Shown here: in pieces, positions 8,070-15,408 of the stretch | How the letters are laid out: each line of letters opens with the position of its first letter | How positions within the stretch are numbered: position 1 is the stretch's first letter | Source of the DNA: Candidatus Aerophobus profundus SCGC AAA252-L23 | GTDB lineage: Bacteria; Aerophobota; Aerophobia; Aerophobales; Aerophobaceae | Length of the DNA stretch: 18,301 nucleotides | Assembly: GCA_000402295.1 (NCBI GenBank) | Contig: AQRW01000181.1 | Location: forward strand, 15,106 to 33,406 | Reading direction: 5' to 3' | The notes under the pieces: generated by a model | The model's database searches: none | What the model was told of the DNA's origin: nothing | What the model saw: the letters and a program-made list of their open reading frames with translations, nothing else | Position numbers and translations under genes: made by a program

Positions 8070-9203
8070 ATGCTCGGGAGAAAACAATTTTCTTATCTAG
8101 CGGTACTTATAGGTACTCTACTAATAGGAATAAGTATTGGTTTGCTTTGGGGCAGATCGACTGAATCTGGACAGATGGAACCGACTCCACAAGAAGAGAT
8201 GAATTATTATTTCCCCTCGACTAACCCAACAAGTGAACCAACATCAACTTCCTCAGCTCCCGGTTTTTTTCTTCTGCAGGAAACTCTTATTGAAGTTTCA
8301 GAAAAAGTGGCTCCAGCCGTGGTAAACATTACCACGATTACCGGTCTCGGTGGTGATTTTTTCTTTAATATACTTCCTCAACAAGGGCAAGGCTCAGGAG
8401 TAATTTTTAATGAGAAAGGTTACATTCTTACTAATGAGCACGTGGTGCGTGAAGCCAGAGAAATTAAGGTACTTTTAATGGATGGCCGAGAATTCAAGGG
8501 TAAGTTAGTTGGCTCAGATCCCTGGTCAGATCTGGCTATAATTGAAATAGCCGGCCAGAACCTTCCCCTAGCTCGACTTGGTGACTCGGACAAAATAAGA
8601 GTGGGTGAATTCTGTGTGGCCATAGGTAACCCTTTCGGATTGCAAAATACTGTAACTTTTGGAGTGATTAGTGCTCTGGATCGTTCTATTCAGGCGGGAG
8701 TCCAAAAAGTCATGGAAGGACTTATCCAGACAGATACCGCCATTAATCCAGGTAACAGCGGGGGACCACTAATTAACTTTCAGGGAGAAGTTATCGGAAT
8801 CAACACAGCTATTATTCCCTATGCTCAAGGCATCGGATTTGCTATTCCCATCAACTCAGCTAAGGACATTCTTCATCAGCTTATCACTTACGGAAAAGTC
8901 CGTCGGCCTTGGTTGGGAATTTCCTACCTCCCTATTAGTCCTCGAGTCACCTCTCAGTTTAATCTGGAAACTAACTCAGGAATATATGTGATATCAGTCA
9001 TTGCTGGCGGTCCAGCTTCCCGAGCTGGCTTAAAGGAAGGAGATGTTATCCTTAAGATTAACCACACTGAAGTAACTACTTCCCAGCAGTTGAAGCAAGC
9101 TATCTCCCAACAGAAAATAGGAGAGAAAGTGAAACTAAGCATATTAAGAAGAAAAAAAGTGCTTCTTATCGTAGTAACCTTAGGAAAAATGCCCGAAAGA
9201 TAA
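8070..9203 (+). CDS. DegP/HtrA-type S1C serine protease with one PDZ domain (377 aa)
   Basis: Membrane-anchored extracytoplasmic protease that degrades misfolded envelope proteins. An N-terminal hydrophobic segment (about 8-27) with no obvious cleavage site suggests an anchor. A Ser/Thr/Pro-rich linker (about 33-65) follows, then the trypsin-like domain. The triad is visible: H124 in TNEHVV, D154 in SDLAII and S230 in NPGNSGGPL. A single PDZ domain occupies about residues 275-370, as in DegS or short HtrA proteins; DegP has two. GAGG lies 8 bases before the ATG. With only 38 bases after clpB and no hairpin between, the two are probably co-transcribed. Calling it degP, degQ, degS or htrA more narrowly is not justified. 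Confidence 0.95.
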   Translation: MLGRKQFSYLAVLIGTLLIGISIGLLWGRSTESGQMEPTPQEEMNYYFPSTNPTSEPTSTSSAPGFFLLQETLIEVSEKVAPAVVNITTITGLGGDFFFNILPQQGQGSGVIFNEKGYILTNEHVVREAREIKVLLMDGREFKGKLVGSDPWSDLAIIEIAGQNLPLARLGDSDKIRVGEFCVAIGNPFGLQNTVTFGVISALDRSIQAGVQKVMEGLIQTDTAINPGNSGGPLINFQGEVIGINTAIIPYAQGIGFAIPINSAKDILHQLITYGKVRRPWLGISYLPISPRVTSQFNLETNSGIYVISVIAGGPASRAGLKEGDVILKINHTEVTTSQQLKQAISQQKIGEKVKLSILRRKKVLLIVVTLGKMPER

Positions 9204-9224
9204 AGTTGTTACCATTGTTGCTGA

Positions 9225-10484
9225 TTAAGGAGGTGTTACAGTCATAATTTTTCTGGCTACGTCCGGGTAACTAGCGATAAATTTTAACTCGTCATTAATG
9301 AGAGGTTTTTGAGTGTGAACATTGGCATAGCGTACCAGCTCGAGGACCTGGTAAGCCTCTTTATCATTCTTAAATTCTATTTCCATTTGCTCATAGACAT
9401 TTCTAAATCCTCTTATCCCACTATACTCACCGGTGGTAATCTTTCGGCCGGTTTCTATTATTTCCGGTTCACCTCTTCCCAACTCTTCAAAGTCATAAAG
9501 CTCATAATTTCTCCGGTCTTTGAGAGCTCCGTCGGCGTGAATTCCTGATTCGTGAGCGAAAGCATTGTCTCCTACTCCTACTTGATTCATCGGAATGGGA
9601 ACTTCAAAAGCATAAGAGGCGTACTTAGCTATCTTCCAGGCCATGGAAAGATCGATTCTCTCATCCAACAAATTCAAATTTGCAAATCCGCTTGATTTTC
9701 GGAGACTCAAAATAACAGAAATTAAATCGGCATTGCCTGCCCTTTCCCCCATCCCATTTACCGTAGTGTTAATGTAGGCATCCACCCCTGCATCTATAGC
9801 ACCTTTAGCGCCAGCCAGAGAACAGGCAACCGCCATTCCCAGATCGTTATGACAGTGGAGCTCTATAGGTATTTGAATCTCTCGAGCCAGCAAATTTACC
9901 TTTCGATAAATAGTAAAAGGATCGTCATGGCCTAAAGTATCACAATACCTTATTCTATCAGCTCCATGAGCCTTAGCTATTTGAGAGAATCTTATCAAAA
10001 ATTCTTCGTCTGTTCGGGAGGCATCCTCAGCATTAATTCCCACCGTTTTAATTCCACCCTTTTTGGCTTCCTCCAGAGCTTCCAGCATCATCCCAATAAT
10101 GCTGGGTTTAAAGAGGTTTTCTTCCGGCTCTCTCACTACCCTCCCCCGGAACTTTCCTTTGACCATTTGTCTGGAGGTTGAAATTGATATATTAATGTGT
10201 CCGATTCCTATATCTAACGTTTTCTTCACATCTTCCTTGACTGCTCTACACCAACCACTAAGAAAGATGGGCTTAAGCACTCCCATTCTGGCTAATTCCA
10301 GATTAGCCTGGAGATAGTTGATCTCATGACCGGTAAAGGGAAAACCAAACTCAGATTGATATATACCCATTTCATTAAGATACATATTTATGATAGTTTT
10401 TTCTAACTTGGCTAGACCGAGCCGGGAAGTTTGAACGCCATCCCGATTAGTCACGTCAATTATGTATATTTTGTTTTTGGTCAT
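9225..10484 (-). CDS. Homocitrate synthase / 2-isopropylmalate synthase-like enzyme (419 aa)
   Basis: Member of the DRE-TIM metallolyase (HMGL-like) family that condenses acetyl-CoA with a 2-oxo acid. Visible family features are the N-terminal DVTNRDGVQ (Arg14, Asp15 and Gln18 in the catalytic loop), ELHCHNDLGMA carrying the metal-binding HxH histidines, NTTVNGMGERAGN, and HESGIHADGALK. It is too short for bacterial LeuA (about 510 aa) and seems to lack the leucine-binding regulatory domain, so a NifV/homocitrate or related synthase is more likely. The neighbours (degP-like, mgtE) give no pathway clue. The start is uncertain: the ATG at 10484 begins just before the conserved domain, but in-frame starts exist at 10520 (ATG) and 10526 (TTG). 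The only strong GGAGG lies 23 bases before the 10520 ATG. The gene is convergent with the protease gene, 21 bases apart. Confidence 0.85.
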   Translation of the reverse strand: MTKNKIYIIDVTNRDGVQTSRLGLAKLEKTIINMYLNEMGIYQSEFGFPFTGHEINYLQANLELARMGVLKPIFLSGWCRAVKEDVKKTLDIGIGHINISISTSRQMVKGKFRGRVVREPEENLFKPSIIGMMLEALEEAKKGGIKTVGINAEDASRTDEEFLIRFSQIAKAHGADRIRYCDTLGHDDPFTIYRKVNLLAREIQIPIELHCHNDLGMAVACSLAGAKGAIDAGVDAYINTTVNGMGERAGNADLISVILSLRKSSGFANLNLLDERIDLSMAWKIAKYASYAFEVPIPMNQVGVGDNAFAHESGIHADGALKDRRNYELYDFEELGRGEPEIIETGRKITTGEYSGIRGFRNVYEQMEIEFKNDKEAYQVLELVRYANVHTQKPLINDELKFIASYPDVARKIMTVTPP

Positions 10485-11015
10485 TTGTTTCTCTTTTTTG
10501 GCAATTTTTTCATCCTTCATTAACAAACATTAACAAATTAACGCCTCCTTTGCTTGAGATAAACCAGAAGACCATTCAGCTTTCTGCCAAAAGTATAACA
10601 GATTCTCCTGGCCCGGTCAACATCCGGAAAATTAAAAGTTATCCTTGACGGAAACCTTGGGGGCGGCACTCTTAACTTCCTGCAAAATTCTTGTATATAC
10701 TTTTCCGACATTCGCAAAGTAAGATTTAAGACGACTGACAATAACTTCACACAAAAAAATATATGTTTTTCAACAGAAGAATCCCTCTTTTCATACGAGA
10801 ATCTTATTATTATGATTCAAAAACTGTCCTCTTATGGGATTTGGAGAGAGAACTCAAAAATCAAAGTTAAGGATGAAAAGTAAAAGGGCTTGTTTCTTAG
10901 CTCAGGTGAAGAGCAAAAAGGGCGCATCTGAGGCAAATTACCTGTAGAGTGAGACATCACAGAAAAACAAGTAAACAACCTCCCAACTTCGTAGAGTTAC
11001 TCCAGAAACTGGCTG
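10485..11015 (-). other. Non-coding region upstream of the synthase gene
   Basis: This region of about 530 bp has one clear element, the minus-strand promoter at 10592-10620. A 70-codon open frame (10538-10750) runs across that promoter and ends in the ribosome-binding site of the synthase gene, so I do not accept it as a gene. A GGAGG (10544-10548) precedes a very short TTG/ATG-started frame of 7-9 codons that overlaps the 10520 start, which might be a leader peptide. The rest (about 10750-11015) shows only a weak GAATC/GATTC inverted repeat near 10800-10820. No riboswitch was recognised. Confidence 0.4.
10592..10620 (-). promoter_or_regulatory. Sigma70-type promoter of the synthase gene
   Basis: Minus strand: TTGACC (10615-10620), 17 bp, TATACT (10592-10597). 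Spacing is ideal and each box has a single mismatch. The expected transcript start near 10585 gives a leader of about 65-100 bases, depending on the start codon. Confidence 0.65.
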
Positions 11016-11450
11016 CTAATCCTCGGCTACCATCGGGTGAGAGAGATGAAACTCAATTAACTCACGTTGATACAGACTATGCCTAGACAAAGGAATCTCG
11101 GGCGGCACAGCAATGTACTCCTGGACATGAGTCATGATAATAAGCGTATCCTGCTCGCGCCCCTGCTTGAGAAGCGTGAGAGCAAGCTCAATACTTTTCG
11201 CTCGGAGATCTTTAACTTCAGCGATCCCCAGCTCCCGAATCGCTTCAGGAGTTAGGCGTACCTCGCAGGAGAAAAATCTCCTCGTATCTCGTTGAGCAAA
11301 CTTGACCACGAATCCTCTCACAGGATAAATCCCGTAGGCTCGGCGCTTACCCACTTGCGGCAGGGGACTAACCTCGAAGATCCAGAGCCGACCATCCTGG
11401 AGACTGTAGTCTCTTTCGCATGGCGGCCTCGGAACAATAGGCGATGACAT
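11016..11450 (-). CDS. Hypothetical protein, unrecognised (144 aa)
   Basis: I do not recognise this family. The start at 11450 is well supported by GAGGAG four bases upstream, and the frame ends at a TAG at 11016. The protein has no signal peptide and no membrane segment. It looks like a small soluble alpha/beta protein: a likely beta-rich N-terminal half (LQDGRLWIFEVSPL, YGIYPVRGFVVKF) and a helical C-terminal half (LTPEAIRELGI, IELALTLLKQG). It is arginine-rich and lysine-poor, and its DNA is about 53% G+C over 11101-11160, richer than the flanking genes. This contrast suggests a different origin or recent acquisition. It stands alone between the synthase gene and mgtE. Confidence 0.65.
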   Translation of the reverse strand: MSSPIVPRPPCERDYSLQDGRLWIFEVSPLPQVGKRRAYGIYPVRGFVVKFAQRDTRRFFSCEVRLTPEAIRELGIAEVKDLRAKSIELALTLLKQGREQDTLIIMTHVQEYIAVPPEIPLSRHSLYQRELIEFHLSHPMVAED

Positions 11451-11608
11451 TAGACTCCTCTCTTCTCGACGTTACTTTCCTTTTTTCTTTCCCTCTTCCT
11501 TTTTCGACTGCGGTTATTTCTTTACCTTGCTTTTCTTCGTGAGTATGATAGTTTATTTTCCTAAGTTTCCCTCGGGTTAGGGAAGAAGAATTACCGGAAA
11601 TACCCAAA

Positions 11609-11636
11609 ATTAAAGTATAATTCTGGAAAAAGTCAA
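11609..11636 (-). promoter_or_regulatory. Candidate promoter for the 144-aa gene
   Basis: Minus strand: TTGACT (11631-11636), 16 bp, TTTAAT (11609-11614). Each box has one mismatch to consensus. It would give a leader of about 150 bases. Confidence 0.4.
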
Positions 11637-11684
11637 GAGGACGATCGAATCACCTATAAATATAGATAATTTGATGCGCGCAAA

Positions 11685-11713
11685 TTGACAAAGAGAAATA
11701 ATTCTATTAAAGT
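11685..11713 (+). promoter_or_regulatory. Candidate promoter for mgtE
   Basis: Perfect TTGACA (11685-11690), 17 bp, TAAAGT (11708-11713, four of six). The expected start near 11720 gives a leader of about 60 bases. Confidence 0.5.
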
Positions 11714-11714
11714 G

Positions 11715-11754
11715 GCCAGAGTTAATTTTAGCTTCAAAGAAGTTTCTCTCTGGC
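11715..11754 (+). promoter_or_regulatory. Stem-loop in the mgtE leader
   Basis: GCCAGAG (11715-11721) pairs perfectly with CTCTGGC (11748-11754), enclosing a small CTTC-AAA-GAAG hairpin (11732-11742). It ends 24 bases before the start codon. A regulatory role is speculative, and no T-run follows. Confidence 0.35.
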
Positions 11755-11778
11755 TGATTAAAGCAAAAAAGGTAAATC

Positions 11779-13143
11779 ATGACTAAACAATATCCTCGAA
11801 TGCTCCTCATAGTCCCCGACATTAAGCAAATGCTAACTGAGAACAATAAAGAGGAACTTAAACACATTTTTTATGAATTTGAACCAGTGGAGATTGCCGA
11901 AATTATTGACAAATTCACTGTTCCGGAAAAAGTAATCTTGTTCTCTCTCTGGAATGTGGATTTCGCTACTGATGTTTTCGAAAAAATGGATAAAAATGAG
12001 CAGTTAGATCTACTCAGTGCCATTGATGAAGTCCGCAAAGGAAAAATCCTGGATGAACTGGCTCCCGATGAGAGAGTAGATTTGTTTGAAGAGTTACCTG
12101 CTGAAAAGGTCGATCGCTTCCTCTCAATAATGGAAAAAGAAGAAGCTCGTGATGTCCGACAGTTACTGTCTTATGGAGCCAACACAGCCGGTAGATTAAT
12201 GACCACCGAATTTGCCCGGATCTCTCCTCGAATGACCGCCGGAGAAGCCCTGGACAGCCTCAGGAAATCAGCTAAAGATCTGGAAATGATGTACTACATT
12301 TATGTTCTGAATGAAAAGAAAGAGCTGGTTGGAGTACTATCTCTCAAAGAATTGATTTTGGCTAATCCTGAACGAAAAATTAGTGAAATAATGCACACCC
12401 ATCTTATCATCATACCGGTATCTCTGGATCAAGAAAAAGTAGCTGATGAGATAGCTAAGTATGATTTCCTGGCTCTTCCGGTGACGGATAAAAAGGGAAA
12501 TATGAAGGGAATAATCACTGTAGACGATGTTATAGACGTCATTGAGGAGGAGAACACTGAGGATATGTATAAATTCGGTGCTGCCGGTGAACCTCCCCAA
12601 GACTATATGTCTATGAAACCTCTTTCCATTGCTCGAAATAGATTAACCTGGCTCCTAATCTTGGTAGTAACCGGCCTGGTTTCTGGATTAATTATGCAAA
12701 AATTCTCTTTTGCCCTGGAGGATATTGTAGCTTTGGCCTTTTACATCCCCTTACTAATGGGTACCGCAGGCAATGTCGGTACTCAAGCGGCCATGGTAGT
12801 AGTAAGAGGATTAGCTACCGGAGAGGTAAGACTAATGGACATCTGGCAGGTATTGAAAAAAGAGTTCTTTGTTGGAGCCACCCTGGGAATTCCTCTGGCA
12901 ATATTTGCCCTGATCAGAGCAATTATTCTTCAGAAAAATCCATTCCTGGCACTCAGTGTGGGCCTCAGTATGTTGGTTACCGTTACTACAGCCACCTCTT
13001 TGGGATCAATCCTGCCCTTGATGTGCAAGAAACTGGGTATTGACCCAGCCGTTGTCTCCGGACCTCTCATTACTACCGTGCTGGATATCTCTTCCCTTTT
13101 AATCTACTTCAAGATAACCACTTACTTACTAAAATTAGCTTAG
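11779..13143 (+). CDS. mgtE: Magnesium transporter MgtE (454 aa)
   Basis: Mg2+-gated magnesium channel/transporter of the inner membrane. The order of parts matches MgtE: a superhelical N domain (about 15-130, with the acidic repeat LDELAPDERVDLFEELP), two CBS domains (about 135-255, the second ending in TVDDVIDVIEEE), a connecting helix, and a C-terminal membrane domain of five hydrophobic segments (about 285-454). The membrane part has the family's GNVGTQ signature and ends with PLITTVLDISSLLIYF, which contains the pore aspartate (PxxTxxxD). Length about 450 aa is typical. AAGG lies 6 bases before the ATG. Its stop codon overlaps the stop of the convergent downstream gene. Confidence 0.96.
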   Translation: MTKQYPRMLLIVPDIKQMLTENNKEELKHIFYEFEPVEIAEIIDKFTVPEKVILFSLWNVDFATDVFEKMDKNEQLDLLSAIDEVRKGKILDELAPDERVDLFEELPAEKVDRFLSIMEKEEARDVRQLLSYGANTAGRLMTTEFARISPRMTAGEALDSLRKSAKDLEMMYYIYVLNEKKELVGVLSLKELILANPERKISEIMHTHLIIIPVSLDQEKVADEIAKYDFLALPVTDKKGNMKGIITVDDVIDVIEEENTEDMYKFGAAGEPPQDYMSMKPLSIARNRLTWLLILVVTGLVSGLIMQKFSFALEDIVALAFYIPLLMGTAGNVGTQAAMVVVRGLATGEVRLMDIWQVLKKEFFVGATLGIPLAIFALIRAIILQKNPFLALSVGLSMLVTVTTATSLGSILPLMCKKLGIDPAVVSGPLITTVLDISSLLIYFKITTYLLKLA

Positions 13144-14219
13144 GTAACCTTTGTCTTTTTCTCAAACTCCTTAATTTCCTCCTGATTTTTGAGCACCCCT
13201 ATTTCCAGATTGAATCTAAGTTCTTCTCCCGGTTCTATAAAAGATAGTCTTCCACTGGCTCTTTCTTGGGCTCTGCCCTCCACTCTACAATTAGCTGGTT
13301 CCATCCCTACTGCATAGTCACGTTGGCCCATCATTTTCCACTGAATGAAGTGCGGAAGCTGAGATTTTTTGTAAGTAACATAAAACCCCAAACTTTCACC
13401 CTCCAGGTTTTCATTTACCAGAGCACAGTGAATTAAACCAGATTCATCTTTCTCCATCTCATGGTAATACACCTTTTCTTTGAAATTAGGTATGGGGGCA
13501 CTGAATCGAGCATAATCCTCCCGTCTTTCCCTGGCTTCTTCGTCTCTGGGGGTAACCTTAAGAGTGGGCGAAATCAGACGGCTTCCCTCAGAGATCGTGG
13601 GAAATCCACCATTAATGTGGTAAAGTAGCATTAAGGGACTCCTCTCGTATCCCTGGTTTTCCACTTTATCCTCAATCCATAGTCTGGATTCACCCAAGCA
13701 AGTATGTATTTTCCTTTTCAAAACCAAATTTTCCCCAAAAACAGTGGTTTCTCGCAGATGTCCCTCTATCTCGAGAAAATAGTCATCTTTCTCCCACTTT
13801 CTCCTCACACTGACAATCTCAGCAGGAGTGTTAGAGATCCTTCCGTGTAATCCCAGGCTTTCTCCTTCATCTTCACAGGGAGCTCCACAGTAAGTCAGCC
13901 CGCAGGTAGTCAGCAGTCCTCCGAAAAAACTCCGAACCCATCCAAACCCTGCTGACTCAAAAAAATGAGGATGAACATCTCCAAGAGAGGACCTCCAGCA
14001 AAGAGATTTGCCCTGGTAAGAGGCTTCTGATATATCCATCCCCCGGTCCGGGAGAATAGTAAACCTGAATCCGCTCCCGGTCCAGACATCAATTCCTCTT
14101 ATTCCTCGACTTTTTCCATCCATCAATTGATAAGATTTCATCCCGGCAATTTGGGAGAGATCCCCTACCATTTCTCCCAATTCCCTTCTTCCATAGTCCT
14201 TACCAAACACTCTGGTCAT
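13140..14219 (-). CDS. DUF4432 / aldose-1-epimerase-like protein (359 aa)
   Basis: Predicted galactose-mutarotase-fold sugar-binding protein, annotated in this family as aldose 1-epimerase-like (DUF4432). Features include ILPDRGMDISEASYQGKSL near the N-terminus, LTYCGAPC and LGLHGRISNTPA in the middle, LLYHINGGFP, and GMEPANC near the C-terminus, with conserved His and Glu residues expected for mutarotase-type chemistry. GGAGG lies 6 bases upstream of the ATG. A near-consensus promoter at 14310-14337 drives it. It is divergent from a class II aldolase gene, so the two probably serve one sugar pathway. The stop (13140-13142) overlaps the mgtE stop in convergent orientation. Enzyme activity is inferred from the fold family only. 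Confidence 0.85.
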   Translation of the reverse strand: MTRVFGKDYGRRELGEMVGDLSQIAGMKSYQLMDGKSRGIRGIDVWTGSGFRFTILPDRGMDISEASYQGKSLCWRSSLGDVHPHFFESAGFGWVRSFFGGLLTTCGLTYCGAPCEDEGESLGLHGRISNTPAEIVSVRRKWEKDDYFLEIEGHLRETTVFGENLVLKRKIHTCLGESRLWIEDKVENQGYERSPLMLLYHINGGFPTISEGSRLISPTLKVTPRDEEARERREDYARFSAPIPNFKEKVYYHEMEKDESGLIHCALVNENLEGESLGFYVTYKKSQLPHFIQWKMMGQRDYAVGMEPANCRVEGRAQERASGRLSFIEPGEELRFNLEIGVLKNQEEIKEFEKKTKVT

Positions 14220-14309
14220 TTCTAACCTCCTTATTTCTTACCTATCTTTCCCAAAAGGATGGATTTTGAATGCCAAATTTTTCATTTTCTTCCCGCCCCT
14301 GCTCAACAA

Positions 14310-14337
14310 AATATACAGAATGCTACTTTTCTGTCAA
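14310..14337 (-). promoter_or_regulatory. Sigma70-type promoter of the DUF4432 gene
   Basis: Minus strand: perfect TTGACA (14332-14337), 16 bp, TATATT (14310-14315, one mismatch). The leader to the start codon would be about 85 bases. Confidence 0.7.
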
Positions 14338-14362
14338 CGACGACCTCAGCAACACCTATGTC

Positions 14363-14385
14363 TTAGAGTTTCTCGAGAAATCTAA
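14363..14385. promoter_or_regulatory. Palindromic operator candidate between divergent sugar genes
   Basis: A perfect 12-bp palindrome TTTCTCGAGAAA (14369-14380) is flanked by TTAGA (14363-14367) and TCTAA (14381-14385), extending the dyad to about 23 bp with one offset base. It lies between the two divergent promoters, roughly 55 bp and 70 bp from the predicted starts. It probably binds a dimeric regulator, which is not encoded next to it. Confidence 0.5.
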
Positions 14386-14395
14386 ACTCGGAATT

Positions 14396-14423
14396 TTGAC
14401 AAGTTCCCGTTATTGTATAGGAT
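14396..14423 (+). promoter_or_regulatory. Candidate promoter of the class II aldolase gene
   Basis: Perfect TTGACA (14396-14401), 16 bp, TAGGAT (14418-14423, four of six). The leader would be about 47 bases. Confidence 0.55.
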
Positions 14424-14476
14424 AAGAAAAACCTTGAGAAAAAAAGGCCCAAGAAAAAGACGAAAAAGGAGAAAAA

Positions 14477-15403
14477 ATGATTGACGAAAAAACTGCGCTG
14501 AAAAAGATCATGGAAGCAGCCTGGCAACATGGTATCCTGATTCCTGCTTTCAACGTTCCCTATTTGCCGATGATGAAACCAATACTCAGCACTCTAAAAA
14601 AAACCCGTACTTTTGGCTTGGCCGAGGTGGCCCGGCCTGAGGTAGAGAAATTTGGGGCTAAAAGCTTCAAGAAAGTGGCTGAGGAATATTTTTCCCTGGC
14701 TAACCGTAAATTCAGCCGTCTCCACCTGGATCATATGCCAGTAATTGATGAGGACGGCAAGCAGGTCAACTGGGAGGATTTGATCAAGGAGTGTCTTGAC
14801 CTGAACTACGATTCAGTAATGATTGATGGTTCCCGGCTCACCCTGGAGGAAAACATCAGAGCTACCCGACGAGTCGTTGAGCTAGCCCATGAGAAAGGTG
14901 TACCGGTAGAAGCAGAATTGGGAGCTGTTTTGGGTCATGAGACTGGGCCCCTACCTCCCTACGACGAACTTTTCCGCACCGGAAGAGGTTTTACTCAGCC
15001 TGAACAAGCAGAAATATTCGTGAAGGAAACCGGGGTTAACTGGCTTTCAGTAGCTATTGGTAGCATCCACGGAGCTATAAGTGAAACAGCCAGGGATAAA
15101 AAGAAGGTTACCGCCCGACTTAACATAGATCATCTCAAGAAACTGAGGAAGGTTACTGAGATACCTCTGGTTCTTCATGGGGGATCAGGAATCGAGAAAT
15201 CTTATGTGCTGGAGGCAATTAAAAACGGAATAACTAAGATTAATATTGGCACAGTCATTCGCCAGGTTTACGAAAAATCCCTGCGTGAGGTACCTAACGA
15301 TATAGAAGCTGCTCAAAGAAAAGTCTCGGAGAAAATGGAACAACTAATTAAAGAAGAGTATGAAATACAAGGAAGTTGGGATATCCTAGGAAAGTGGTTA
15401 TAA
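14477..15403 (+). CDS. Class II fructose-bisphosphate aldolase-family protein (308 aa)
   Basis: Zinc-dependent aldolase of the FbaA/GatY/KbaY family, cleaving a ketose (bis)phosphate to dihydroxyacetone phosphate and an aldehyde. The family marks are present: HLDHMP (H83, D85, H86, with the catalytic Asp and a zinc ligand), VEAELG (E145, E147), GSIHGAI (H198), LHGGSG (H234) and the phosphate-binding NIGT near residue 256. The length fits the family. GGAG lies 6 bases before the ATG. The divergent partner is a DUF4432 protein. Several substrate positions look unusual for housekeeping Fba, for example GLAEVARPEVEKFG in place of the common QVS-type segment, so a tagatose-, inositol- or other sugar-specific aldolase is possible; the substrate is not determined. 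Confidence 0.9.
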   Translation: MIDEKTALKKIMEAAWQHGILIPAFNVPYLPMMKPILSTLKKTRTFGLAEVARPEVEKFGAKSFKKVAEEYFSLANRKFSRLHLDHMPVIDEDGKQVNWEDLIKECLDLNYDSVMIDGSRLTLEENIRATRRVVELAHEKGVPVEAELGAVLGHETGPLPPYDELFRTGRGFTQPEQAEIFVKETGVNWLSVAIGSIHGAISETARDKKKVTARLNIDHLKKLRKVTEIPLVLHGGSGIEKSYVLEAIKNGITKINIGTVIRQVYEKSLREVPNDIEAAQRKVSEKMEQLIKEEYEIQGSWDILGKWL

Positions 15404-15408
15404 ATGAA

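Larger units (their letters stand above)
11451..11778. other. Divergent intergenic region between the 144-aa gene and mgtE
   Basis: This 328-bp region carries outward-facing promoter candidates for both neighbours (11609-11636 minus, 11685-11713 plus) and an mgtE leader hairpin (11715-11754). A 79-codon minus frame (11368-11607) overlaps the start of the 144-aa gene, is very basic and has no ribosome site, so it was not called. I looked for the M-box magnesium riboswitch expected before some mgtE genes and did not recognise its conserved blocks. Confidence 0.4.

Noticed and set aside
10538..10750. 70-codon minus-strand open frame upstream of the synthase gene
   Set aside because: It runs over a TTGACC-17-TATACT promoter and its last codons are the GGAGG site of the next gene; composition is not protein-like.
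11368..11607. 79-codon minus-strand open frame overlapping the 144-aa gene
   Set aside because: Highly basic low-complexity translation without a ribosome site; the overlapping frame with GAGGAG is the better gene.
11620..11778. M-box magnesium riboswitch before mgtE
   Set aside because: The leader is too short and the conserved blocks of the M-box are not recognisable.
13137..13143. Overlapping stop codons of mgtE and the convergent DUF4432 gene as a special feature
   Set aside because: Compact convergent ends such as TTAG are common; no terminator or regulatory structure is visible there.
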